From Sphagnum compactum (taxonomy: Eukaryota > Bryophyta > Sphagnopsida > Sphagnales), in NCBI GenBank assembly GCA_965153455.1, contig OZ234501.1, forward strand, positions 14,868,855 to 14,932,854: a DNA stretch of 64,000 nt, given 5' to 3'. Shown here in pieces: positions 49,854-61,582 of this stretch. The notes beneath the pieces are model-generated. The model was not told where the DNA came from. It saw only the letters and a list, made by a program, of their open reading frames with translations, and did not search any database. Within the stretch, counting starts at the first letter, position 1. Each line of letters begins with the position of its first letter. Position numbers and translations under genes: made by a program.

Positions 49854-50914
49854 AGGGAACTAATTTTGTACCTTGGTAGATAGAGGAATATTGCATGATT
49901 TGGTAAATTTGGCCTTCTTGTTTCCCATCAAAGTTCAAATTGAGTCAAGCCAAAATTGCAATTTGTAAAATGTTTTTGAAAGTTTGTAGTATTAAGTTTC
50001 TGCATTTCAATTCCTTTCAAGTTTCTACCATAACTTCATGGTTTACCAATTCATGTTATAGTAACAATTGTTGAATTTGTGTGGTAGATGTACTATGGCA
50101 GTAGCTTGCATCAGGTACAACTCCTTTACATTTTGGCAACCAAGTTCTTTTCTTTCCATTTGTCATTCACACCATAATCATAAAATCAATGTCAAAATTT
50201 CCATTTCATACAAAAAACCGCATCTACTTTCAACTAAAGCCTTTGCTTCAAGCTTAATTTTGAATACCTTTAGTCTTTGGCATCATCTTCATTGTTTATG
50301 ATCATTTTTTCAGTTGTAGTTACATTTGTTGTTTGTGTGTCATTGTTGGCAACAAGTCGCGTGAAAGCTTGGGTCATCACTTGTGTCAGATTATTGAGGG
50401 CTTGAATCATGCCCATTCTCATGGCCATTTGTGTGTGGTTGGCAATTTCATCTCTAGTTTTGAAGTACTCAATTTGCTTCTCAACAAGTCTATTTTGGAT
50501 TTTCGTTCATTTTTCCTCCAATATTATACTTGTGGCATTGATTTGATCAATGGACTCCACCAACATCTTGCTCCCCTTTTTTACTTCTTCCGCCATGTTC
50601 TTATGAACAAAAGAATATGTTCTCTTCACCCTTATGCTTCTAGTAGATTGACCATTTCATGTTTTTGGAATGTTTGAATTTTCATTATTGAGGTTGGTGT
50701 TGGGGGTTAGTACCTAATGTGGCTTCCATTCGAGTGGGCGGTGGTATAGTTGCATTCGATTGAATGGGTAATGGTGCAGTTGCATCTAAAGTTGCATCAG
50801 GACGAGTGGGTAATGCTCTAGATGTGGTAATGGTGCAATTGCGTTGAGATGAGTGGGCAATGTTTTTGTAATTACATTGAGCTAAATGGGATCCATAGAA
50901 CCACCAATGATATC

Positions 50915-51514
50915 CTACATCAACTTTGTGAGACTTCTTACTACTCCAATTTGAGGGGGAAAATGTGCAGCAGGTGGTGGTTCAAACATCCGGGCTTCAT
51001 TTGCATTGGTATTTTCTTCTATGGTAAAATTTTGCATTTCTTCTATTGCATTTGAATCATCATTCAAATTGATGGCGTTGTTGGGTGTGTGGCTAAATGG
51101 CTTATAGATGCTATCTGCATCATCCATCAGATCATGCATATGAAGTGGGTTGAAGATGGGTCATGTGCCCAAAAACTTTGCAATCATTTCATACAGTCCT
51201 TGGCCAAAGTTCCTAGGCAATCCTTGTGCAAGTTTTTCCTCCATGTTCATGAACTGGTAATCTTGGTTGTTTCATGTGCCTATTTTGTAGTCATAGATCT
51301 TTTTGAAATCTCTTGCAAGAACACCCCATTTATCCTTATAGGTTGTACCATTCCTTGCTTGAATTGAAAACCCTGCATTCATCACTTGTGCTAAAATCTT
51401 GTTCCACTTTGTAACAACGGTTTCAAACTTGTCTCTCCCATCTATTGTATCAAGGCTTGCAATATGTTCACCTCTTTTGGCTTTGACAAGAGTAAAATTT
51501 TGCCATGCTCCCAA
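50915..51514 (-). pseudogene. Myb/SANT-like accessory protein of Harbinger element 2
   Basis: The frame 51,514-51,272 encodes a trihelix/Myb-SANT-like domain: 'FETVVTKWNKILAQVMNAG', 'TYKDKWGVLARDFKKIYDY'. A second frame at 51,139-50,915 contains 'MHDLMDDADSIY' and an acidic/Asn-rich part. The reading breaks after 51,272 ('DYKIGT' then stop). Harbinger elements encode such a DNA-binding partner for the transposase. It converges with the transposase at 48,979-49,853. Confidence 0.6.
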
Positions 51515-52189
51515 TTTGGTTACTGTGTTTTCCTACCTTGGATTTTCACATTGGAACTTGTTGTCTAATTGGAAACTACCTTCTTACTTTTTACTTTCTT
51601 TCATGTTGGAACAACTACCTCATTGAGGTAATTGCTCATCAAAAATTCTTCTGCACCTGCATAAAATTCAAGACTGTGTTTGGTTTTGTTTTGTAAATAT
51701 TTTTGCAATTTCAAAATAGTTGCACACCATTTGGTGTCTATCAAGTGTTTATGTGTTTGTGTGTGTGTAGATGTTGTTCAAAAGTTTGTTGATCAAGGTT
51801 TTTTTGTCCAAGAACTAATTTCTTCAATACAAGTAAAAGACTTTACTACACATGTTGATGTTATTCAAGAATTGAAAATAGATGGTGATTTCTATTCATG
51901 GCAAGACACAACATAAACCAAAAGAAGAAGTTGTTTACCTTCTGTGCTCTAGTCATCATCTTGGTTGGAGAAACATGTCCCTGAAATCTCCATTGTGGCA
52001 GTGAAAAGTTGTTGCTTTGTAGCAATCTTGAACAAAACAATTGGATTTTTTTGTTTTCTTTGAGCAAGAACAAAGGCAAAACAACAATAGGAAGGAGGTA
52101 GAAGAAAGTGACAAGGAGGGGAGGAGATGAGATGAGAGTGGAGGGAAATGTGGAGGGTGAATAGGGAGGGGAACAAAAGGGAACTAGAG

Positions 52190-52600
52190 AAAAACTATGT
52201 AATGACATTTTGATAATTTAACATTAAGTTAAAGACCCCTTTCAAGGGTTGTTAACTAACATTGAAATGTTAGTGCAAAATCTACCATTTTGGAAGATTT
52301 TGTGTTAAGCAAACACTAACTTAACATTAAACTAACATCCCCTTAACATTGATTGCTACCTAGGATGCCACATAGATTTTAATGTTAATTAACATTGTTG
52401 GTTTGAATTCAACAATTTTGTTACAATCCTTAACATCAACTTAACAATGACTTGCCATCAAGTGTGATTGGAGCATAAAGCTAACCTTCGCTTAACATTA
52501 AACTATTACCCATTTAACATTGGGTGCCACCTATGATGCCACCTAGATTTTCATTTAACAATGACCTAACATCAAGTGTGAATGCACCATTACGCCCCTT
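52190..52600. repeat. Harbinger-associated end region rich in ttaacatt words
   Basis: The motif 'cttaacatt' or 'aacattaa' occurs many times, with 'gccacctaggatgccac' wording twice (52,360 and 52,530) and 'aagtgtgattggagcataa' at 52,455-52,475. The same series appears at 13,025-13,180. This may be the subterminal repeat region of the element. Exact termini were not established. Confidence 0.45.
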
Positions 52601-53089
52601 CTTTAGGGGAATGCCCCCACCCTGGGGCTTTACCTTATTGGGGGGTAACCAGAATATTGTCCCATGGGTTCCAAATTTGAAGGCACAATTGAGACGACAA
52701 AATGACATGGCATTTTGAGATTTCAAATTTGGTAATTAGACAGCTGACATCTTGTTGTACACATGACCATCTAAAAGGGGTTCCAGTTTTCCTTGCCTTG
52801 CCCACCTTCCGCCACTTCAGCACTCGCCGCAACCAGTGATGGGTAGGGTTATTTTATTTTTAATTAACCGGCGCTTCCGGTTCTTTAAAAAATTCCAGAG
52901 CCAAAGAATGACCAGTTCCGGTTTTTTGGACAAAAATCAGAATTAAGGGACCACCGGTTACGGGTAGATCAGAAACATGAACGAACCGGTACTTTTCACG
53001 AAAGAACCCGGATAGAACCGACGGTTAGAAAGGCTCCGTTGGCGCACCCGCCGCGGCCGTCGTCGATATCGGGTTTCCCAACGCTACAT

Positions 53090-54660
53090 CTCTTCCTCTC
53101 GCGCTCGGGATTCAATCCTGTTGTGTTGCGCTTGCGAGTTAGCAATGTTGTAAGTCCGTGCACATTCAAGGTCGTCGTGCTATGAGGTTTTATTTTTGGG
53201 AGCTTCTCTGCGTCTTCCATGTGCGCCAAGAGCATCGCTGTTCGGCGGACCCGCAACTCCTCTTATGATCAAGCAGGACTAAGACGCAGTAGGACAACTC
53301 TTTTTGAGGATTTTGTGAAGATAGCAGTTCAATTCTGATACAAAGCAAGGTACCTATTTCATTTCTCTCTCGTGAACTCGGCTGTTGAACAGTATTAATG
53401 TTGACGATGCTCGATTTTGGTTATGCTTCTAGAGATGCTCCATTTTGCATATGCTTCCTGTTGAGCAATAGACACATACGCAGGCACGGGCTGAGGAGGA
53501 GAGAAGAAGTTTTCCACTAGTAATCTTGTGTGTACTATCTGTCAGAGAAGATTAGACACCTTGAAAGCGTTTCTTGGATCAAGAAAGCTTTCTCCCTGCT
53601 CTAATTGCAGGTCTTTGATGATCCTCTTACTGTTTTGTTCAGCTGCAGCTTTTGGGTTTGGTGTATGCTTTTGCAAATCTGCTCTCACTCTTTTAGGCCA
53701 GAAAATGTCCTCCGTGTGCCATACCAAGTGCCAGATACGGGGATGTAGATACAAGTTTGCAACATAATTTTCGCAAAGCCTTTACATATGCTGTAGGTAT
53801 GCCATGACCGGGTTGACATGTTGGACATTGTGTTTTCCAGGTGCTCCAGAACTAGCGGCTTCCACCAACGAGCCTCCATACGGTGGTCTTCTGAGACGGG
53901 CGCCATCGGCACCCTGTGCACACAACAGATCCTTTCATCCAGGCATCATCAAGCTAGAGGCAAGCATGAGTCTTTCCTTATCCTCCTCCTTGATGTAATC
54001 GAGAGTGTTTAGACGCTCATATATTCTGTCTTGGACTCTGTTAAGATGTCAAACCATACAGTGCATAGAGGATTGGCCACTTCAGCGGATTACCTCGAAG
54101 AACCGAGTACACCTCATGTAACCCTTGCTGGTGGACTAGATGATGCTCAATTTCGCCTTTGCTGCATCTAGAAGAACAACAGATACTGAGGCAAGGATGA
54201 TATGGAGGGGAGAGAAGAAGTTAGGAAACAGCAATGTCACATGGAATTATCCTTCCATGTAAGGGCAGTGAACAAGGGTTTTGTTGTGTTGCCACAACAT
54301 TCTACTGTGAGGTTTTGGCTCAGTTTGTTCCTGGTTGCATTGCTGCAATTAGCATGGCAGCATCCAATCAGCATTCTTTTTGTTGTTAAGTGTTTCCTTC
54401 TTGGTGGTTTTGGATTCGTCTTTCCTGAGGGCCCTTTTGTTGCACTTCAGGTATGATGCACATTGGTGGTGTACTGGTGAGCAGTTAACAAAGCTCTTAG
54501 CTAGCAAATACCCAAAGTTCAAAATTGGCTAAAATTTGAGCATTTTCTTATTTTAGTTTTGTATGTGTTTCAAGTTGGACAATATGCACTTTCAGCTCTA
54601 CTATTTGTAGAATTTTCACCAGCTTGTGAGCTCTATCTAAGACCATCCTATTGTATGCAG
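53090..54660 (+). other. Locus E leader exons and introns
   Basis: The EAF6-type leader exon ends at 53,349 (CAAAGCAAG then GTACCTATTT, so the donor is weaker than in D and EAF6). Leader intron sequence matches EAF6 up to about 53,510 ('gctgaggaggagagaa') and then diverges. A donor 'CTTCAG|GTATGATG' is at 54,450. The frames in this region are those mirrored in arm D and are not called. Confidence 0.4.
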
Positions 54661-54737
54661 ATCAACTGAGATCTGCAAGGCTCAAAAGAGGGCTTCAAAG
54701 ATTTCCTTTGCTGTCACGCCTGCTGATAAATTTCACC

Positions 54738-57468
54738 ATGCCTGACAAAGCTGGAACACAGGATGAGCATGTGAAGGATGCCGCAGTGTAAGTTAAACCT
54801 TCTTATTGCTTCTTTCCCTCCCGAAAGTAATGAATATGTAACCCAGGTGCATAACCTGTTGATCAACTAGGTACCCCTCTGGTTTAGTGCTTTTGATGCA
54901 TGTACATGTGTTGTTGCCATGAACATGATTGCAACTGGCTGGAGTGTCATATGACGCTGTGACCTGTTTTGGATTCACACAAATCTTGATGTACTCCTTC
55001 CAGGCAAATGTTGTAAGAGATACCCTTGTGTTAATTAGATCCATTCCTGAGCTCAACTCTAAGCTCCCCTGTTCATTGCCATGTACATGTTGTCATCAGT
55101 CATCTGAAGTATGTCGGGCAAAAGAGGTCCTTAATCTAGGTCTGTCATGTCTCTGAAAAATCTGTGATCTGAAAGTTGTTGAGCAAGCACATACAGAGGA
55201 GGATGCATTTAGGATGAGGGCCTGCAGACCCTCCCCTTGGGAAGAGGCTCTTATTCGTGCTTAGCTTTGGCTGGGATCTCCTATATGTGTAAACCTAGGA
55301 AGGAACTGCAGCATTAAGTATTAACCTTGAAGACTATTTTGCACTAGGGGATTGGCACCATTCTGTCAGGTAAAGCACTTCAGAGCTCAAAGAGTGAGCC
55401 AGATCTGCACTTGACATAGTATGGTGCCCATACACTATGGAGTGCATTTTAAAGATGAGTTGTTTGTTCTAGTTTGAATAGGCAATGAAGACATCAGCTG
55501 AAAAAAGTATCAGTTGTTGTCATGAATCGAACAAAGTTACAGTTGCTCTGAACTGGGATCAATCTTGGATTCCAAGCAAGGAAGACTGAAGTTTGACTGA
55601 AGTTTGAGCTATGGATTCTTTTAGGGCTGGAACCTCTGACTTGAAGGATGAAGTCTCTCAGTTTCTGCCTAGAAGTGAGCTGTCTCTGCCTTAAGTATGC
55701 TATTTATATTTCATAGGGGCTTCTTGTAATTGACACATAACAGACCATGACGATGTGAGATGACTGCAATCATATCTGTGTTCATTGCTGTTGTTGACAC
55801 CTCGCAGTAGAAACAGAGAATACTCATGTTTCTGCATCCATTATTGCTGTTAGTTGTGAGGATCAATGCTACTGATTATCTTCACAGTATAGCAGTTTAT
55901 GCTCTTTACCTCACTTCAGATCTGTCTGTCTGTGTATCACACCAAGTGACTTGCCAGCAGATAGATAGATGAGATTGACATGATTTTCAGTTCTGTATCC
56001 CGAGCTCTTAAATTATGCACCCTTAGAAGCTTCTATCTTGTACTCTTATCTCTCGTGCTAGTTTATTTCACAAACATATTCAGGTTGCAGATAAGACTGC
56101 TGTCCAGAATAGTGCCCGCAACAGGGCTTCATTTTTATTATCTATGCCTCTTGATTGTTAAGTTTTTATAACAACTGCTGGAAATGTGCCAACATACTGC
56201 ACATACAGATTGTCATATCCTTGTGGGCACAGTATTTTGACCAGATTACTACCTTTGTGTCCTCACCCTTAACAGTGGAGAGTGATGGCAGCTCGTCACT
56301 GCCATGGATGGTGGAGGTGATCCTCTATTACTTTGTGAATTCCTGTCAGAGGTTACAACAGAAATGTAAGTTGTTCTGTTGTTTATGTTTTGCTTTAGCA
56401 AATAGAAGATGTGATTGGGTTTGAAGTATCCATCTGCTAGGATTGAGGGCCTTAATATGAAAGTATCCATCTTTTGCTAAAGATGTGATTGGGGTTGAAG
56501 TATCCATCTGCTAGGATTGAGGGCCTTAATATGAAAGTACTGTGGGTTGAAATCACATCGTGATCATGCCCTATACACATGATAGCCAACCCTGCAATAT
56601 TGGGTTGCTGGGTAATCCTTGATATCACATTTACTATTTTTTGTTGATGTTTTTCTGTACAATCACATCCATATTGCTTGGTGCTTCACATCTCACCTGT
56701 GTGTGTCATGATGCTCTGAATCCATTTTAACTGTATGTGATTTGCCTTGAAAAGTTGGCTGAAAATCAGTTAATGCTATAGCAGCTCTTCAAATGCCAAG
56801 TTCATAATGGTCATAACTGAATGCTATGAGGTTAGATGAAAGAACATGGTTGGGACTGCAGTGTTTGACAAGGTTGCCCATATCTTAGATGGCATATCAA
56901 CAAGCATCAATGTGTTCTACTCCAATGGAATCATGGGCTGGACTCTAGCAACTCCTGTTCACTCTTTTGTTCCTTTTGCAGGTTGTCCCGTGGCACTCGC
57001 AACAAATTATCCTATACAAAACACACCAAGCATCGTCCACAGGCTTCAAAATGGGTTTTGCTACGCCAACGGCCTGACCACAACAAGAAATCGATGAAAT
57101 TTTCATTGAGAAAGTCAGATGCAAAATTTCACTGTACTGATGGTGATGGGAGTGATTCAACAATCCAAAGAGGGGTTGCAAATTTGGAACCAAGCTCTTT
57201 AGTGCGTGAGTTGCCAGAATTGTCTCCAGACCACATTGCAGACTCATATCCAGCACCCATCACTGAGTTTACTCCTGAGGAGCAATGCTTGGGAAATACT
57301 CCAGACTTGTCAGTGGCAGCTGAGTTGGGGGAGGAGACGCAGGTGCCCTATGAACGAAGTGAAACCTGTATTCTGGAAGATGCACCACCATGTTGCTTGC
57401 AGGACTATTTGACATCACTGGAGGGAGAGTTAACCCCAGGGGAGGAAGATGGACCAACATTTGATTGA
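54738..57468 (+). CDS. Locus E: predicted two-exon gene of unknown function (MPDK-type family)
   Basis: Proposed coding exons are 54,738-54,787 and 56,982-57,468 (537 bases, 178 residues), joined over a 2.2-kb GT-AG intron in matching phase. The product begins MPDKAGTQDEHVKDAAV and continues LSRGTRNKLSYTKH. It is basic in its first half ('WVLLRQRPDHNKKSMKFSLR') and acidic in its second ('VRELPELSPDHIADSYPAP', 'EGELTPGEEDGPTFD'). Relative to locus D there is one in-frame three-base insertion in the first exon and 17 base differences in the second; no stop or frameshift. No signal peptide or membrane segment is evident. No family recognised. Confidence 0.45.
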
Positions 57469-58012
57469 CCATACATGGTTGGCTGAGGGAGAGTGTGTCA
57501 TGTTTTAGAGAAAAGGAAGGCTCTGTTGAGTATAACATACGATTATTTCTCATTCTGTTGTATTTATTACAAATATTAGTTATATTGTGTTCAATTTTGA
57601 TGTATGCTTAATTGTCCTGCATTCAAGAAAATCTCATACTGGAATACAAGGAGTAGTTTTCTTCATAATTATACTCGCAGCACAAACACCTATAATACCC
57701 ACAATGCTTGGTTTAGACAATCTTAAACCAAATGGCATGAGACAATTAGGTCCTTCATTTTGAGCCATGTACAATAACATGTGCAGCTCAGAACCTTATA
57801 ATACTTAATAACTACACTATTCAACTAATTGTAATGTGTATTCTGCTAATTTTTGGTGTATTGGGTAGTACCCATTTGTGAAATTTCCACTAGCGAGTGT
57901 AACATATCATTTATGAGTAGAGTTCATACATTGCATTGGAGTCAATAACTTTGTTGTGGCAGTGGTGACTCCAATAGGGCCATCATGTGAATTCTTCAAC
58001 TAAGTCTTCTAA

Positions 58013-58395
58013 GAGCATCTCCAATGGTGCTCAGTATGTGACTCCAGACAGTAAAATTCATTGCAAAACAGTCATAATGTGCCGGTTTAGCTCAGGAAAT
58101 TGGTTTTTCTCCACCAAATTCGTGCAGCTTGCCTGGCTGGTAAAAGGCGCAACATTGGTAAAAGGCACAACACAGTTGTGCACCTCCAAAATAGAATGTA
58201 ATAAATTGAACCTGACTGCGGCTCAGTATTTCTGATAGGTCGATCATAATAATTGGCCCAAGTGGTTTGCAATTAGTAGTTCCCGTGTATATGGAGGTCC
58301 AGTTAATTCGTGAGGTTGCCAAATAAAAAAAAGCTAAACATAGACATTTAATTTTATTATCCAGAGTGACATATTGAGCACTGGTGGAGATGCTC
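58013..58395. mobile_element. MITE I copy in arm E
   Basis: Begins 'gagcatctccaatggtgctc' and ends 'gagcactggtggagatgctc', the mirror of 35,640-35,981. Inverted ends of about 45 bases ('tatgtgactcc.ga.a.taaaatt' on both sides). Confidence 0.75.
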
Positions 58396-58813
58396 CAGCT
58401 GTGCTCAATATGCAACCTTGCAAAAATATTTTTCACATCCAAGTTTAGTTATTTACTTTCTTGCAACCCCACTCAGAAAGCTGAAGCTGGGTAGACACAT
58501 AGGTGGGGAACTACTAATAGCAAACCATCTTGAGGGTTTGGTTCTGTTCTTAGTGGTTCCCTTTCCTCCTTGTGGCCCGCCTCTTTTGGGCTCTTTACTT
58601 ATTGACCAACAAAAACACTGAGCAGCAGTCAGATTATATCCATTACACTCTTTTGTGCAGGTGCACAGTGTTGCTGGACCTTTTACCGGCCACGGCGAAC
58701 TGTGCAATTATGCTGAGCCAAACCATTGTTGTGTGTCAAACTGGTATATTTTCACTTTTCTTCATCCAATTTTACTGTGCAAGTTCACATTTTTGAGCAC
58801 CGCTGGAGACGCT
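58388..58813. mobile_element. MITE II copy in arm E
   Basis: Begins 'gatgctccagctgtgctc' and ends 'gagcaccgctggagacgc', sharing its first bases with the end of MITE I. It corresponds to 35,116-35,646. Confidence 0.65.
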
Positions 58814-59030
58814 TTTAACCCTCCCAAATGGAACAACTTTTTTTGCAAAATGAAGTGGCATGCTAGGATGGAAGGTTGTGTCACATAATGACCTTCCAAT
58901 ACAGAAAGGGATTTGGGATGTTGACAAAGTTGACCTTAGAGAGAACTTAGATCATGTTAGGTTGATATTTTGTGTTTGTGTGAAATTCTGCATTGATGTG
59001 AAATTTTTGAAATTTTTTGATACAAATTCA

Positions 59031-60200
59031 ATGACTTTTTTTGAAAAGTTATCAAAATCTGGAAAAAAAAATTCAAAATCATGTCTATGGTTCAGATAGG
59101 TAGTCAAAAATATATATGGATATTTAACTTTCTTTTGTTTCATATTTTCTTAATAGCCAAATTTAGCTACTTGTGGACAATTGCCACCTTGGCTACATCA
59201 AAAAAATTGAAAACAAAACTTTGGTTGCATTATGAGCAGTAATTACATTGAAAATCATTTAATATTACCAGTGTCATTAAAAGGGATAATTCTACTTTTA
59301 ACAAAAAAACACAATGATTCAAGGATATTAAAACAAAAGTTGATATTGATAAGGATGGCTTTAAGGATGAAACAAGCAAATTCTCTTATAATGATGGAAA
59401 TGAGAGTTTTAATGACGACTTGTTAATGTGATGGTTAAATTGCATCAAAACCAAGTAAAAAGTATTCAATCTATTTACTAAGGAAGATAATTTGTTTGTT
59501 TGTGTTGTTTGTCGTGTTGAGATCTCCCAAACCATTATGCCCCCTATGGTCTCGTCATATTTTTTGTATCATTGGAAATCGTTCAATAAGTTATAGGGGT
59601 GCACTACGATAATTTAATAATGCTTAGGCCTATGATGCAAGAGTTATTGAATATTGAATAATTTTGCCAACAACATTCCAAAATTTCATAAAAAATCTTT
59701 TAGTAAAATTGGGGAGAGATTTGAGTATCATTAGAAGTCATGTGATGAGTGGGACTTCTTGAAGGCCGTTTTGCATTTGTTTGACCTAAGGTGTGGGAGA
59801 CATTGAATTTTGAGTAAATTTTGTCATTAGAAATGAGTTTAAAATTTAAATAATTTTTCCTGATTGAAATCTATCATTCATGTCATGTTCACACTTGAGC
59901 CAATGGCATTGGTCACAGTAGCATTGAAGACAGTGTGTATTTGCCTTCACATACATAATTAGCTTTAGGCATGATTTGTATTTTTTGAATCTAATATAAA
60001 CTCATAATGCAACAAACCAAGATAGGGTAAACATGCCCCCCATCGGTCATCACTTGGTAACTGAACACCCCTCTTGTGCAAATCAGTGTCAGTGAATGGT
60101 TTTAGTCCTTTGTGCAAGCATTTGAATGTAACCTTATGACCGAATGCCCGGTCTTGAAAAAATATGTTTGATCCTTCCATATAATCCAAATGAAATCTTT
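59031..60200. other. AT-rich intergenic, no recognised gene
   Basis: Arm homology ends here. A frame at 59,232-59,426 is short and unsupported. The phrase 'ttgagatctcccaaaccat' near 59,520 is the reverse of the left edge of the 1-kb segment at 35,990 in arm D. Confidence 0.4.
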
Positions 60201-61159
60201 TTTTTGTGTGCGGTTTGGGCACGGGAAAAAGCAATAACAAAAAAAGGCACAATGTCATATGTAATCATGTTTGGTTATGGGAAAGGATTAGCACATTGTA
60301 TGTGTAGTCATGTTTGGTCATGGGAGAGGACCAGCCCATTCTAATGCACATATTTGGGTGGGTTTAACTATTTTTCAAGGAATTGACATAAAGAAAATGC
60401 AAATAAAAAATTGACTGCTTGGTTATGGGGGTTTTAAGATCACATTAAAAGGCATGAAACTACTCATTAATAAACCCTAAACCTAACAAGGATAAAATGC
60501 ACAAGGATTAGCAAAGGACATCCTTTCTTTGAATCATTCAAGACACCACATTTATTTATAACCCGAAAAGAGAGCCCCAAAAGATTCCTACTATGCATAA
60601 AAATTGAACATTCCCTTTCAAAAAAAACAAAAGGCACAAATCAAAGTTTAAACTACAACAAAATTTACATAAAATGAATACATCATTTTCTACTTCTAAT
60701 ATGAGTTCCAAGTATGTCCTCTTTATGAGCTAGGGTATAAACTAGTAGAAAATGGCCATTTTGTGATTGGTCCATGCGACTAATTTTTAGTTGCAAGCAA
60801 CATTTACAACTAAAATCTTAATAGTCGCGTTGGACAAGTCGCATTGACACTAGTCGCAAACGACAACGAATTTTGGATGAAAAAAAAGTCAACAAAATAC
60901 GCTTTCATCCTTTGACTAGTCATATACGTATTGTCATTTGCAACTAAGATGCGACTTTTTTTGTGAACAATGGGAACAAGTTATGTGTTGCCACGTGTCC
61001 TAACTCTAAATAATTAAAAATATTTTATTATTATTTTGAAATAATCTAAGTGTTTCGTTTTAATGTTTAGATGGTTTAGATTGTGACACGTGGTGTAATA
61101 AAAATTTGCCACGTGGCATATTAATTGAATTTTTCCAAATTAAATTTAAATCAATATTT

Positions 61160-61330
61160 AGGTATGTAGGTTGCACTAGGTACCTACCTATATACCTACT
61201 TACCCATTTAGGTTCAACATCTATCTAGATAGGACCTATTTACCTACCTAGGCCAAATACCTACTTAGGTAGGTAGGTAGGTAGGTAAAAAAGTAGGTAG
61301 GCAAGTTAGGGAAGTAGGTAGTTAGGTGTA
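61160..61330. repeat. GGTA/TACC inverted microsatellite
   Basis: 'tacctac' words in the left half are followed by 'aggtaggtaggtaggtagg' words in the right half, so the two halves can pair. Inside the CACTA-like insertion. Confidence 0.8.
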
Positions 61331-61421
61331 AGTACATTTTATTTTAGGTCAAGTCATATTTAATGATTCATCCCATATGCCCATCTATTTTAATATGTAA
61401 ATGTAAGATAAAACACCTTGT

Positions 61422-61582
61422 TTATATATTTTTCAAGATGGGAATGAAAGCCAAAACATATGGGATAAACTTTTTAGTTGCAAGTCATTTGTGACTAAAA
61501 GTGTTCAAATGCAAACGACTTGCAACTAAAAAGTTTATCCCATACGTTTTGGCTATCATTCCCATCCTTGAAAAGTATATAA
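61422..61582. repeat. Long hairpin (about 65-base arms, 30-base loop)
   Basis: 61,422-61,486 is the reverse complement of 61,517-61,582 with about four mismatches or bulges. Arms run from 'ttatatatttttcaagatgg' at the outer end to 'tttttagttgcaagtc' at the inner end. Transcribed, it would fold like a small-RNA precursor. It could equally be a nested fold-back MITE. Confidence 0.85.

Larger units (their letters stand above)
52660..59030. repeat. Large inverted repeat, arm E
   Basis: Mirror image of arm D (34,885-44,700). Across the terminal exon the two arms differ at 17 of 487 bases. Arm E lacks the reverse transcriptase and the 1-kb segment, and keeps the complete leader intron (53,375-53,545) lost from D. 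Upstream of about 53,090 it is more diverged from D. Confidence 0.8.
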
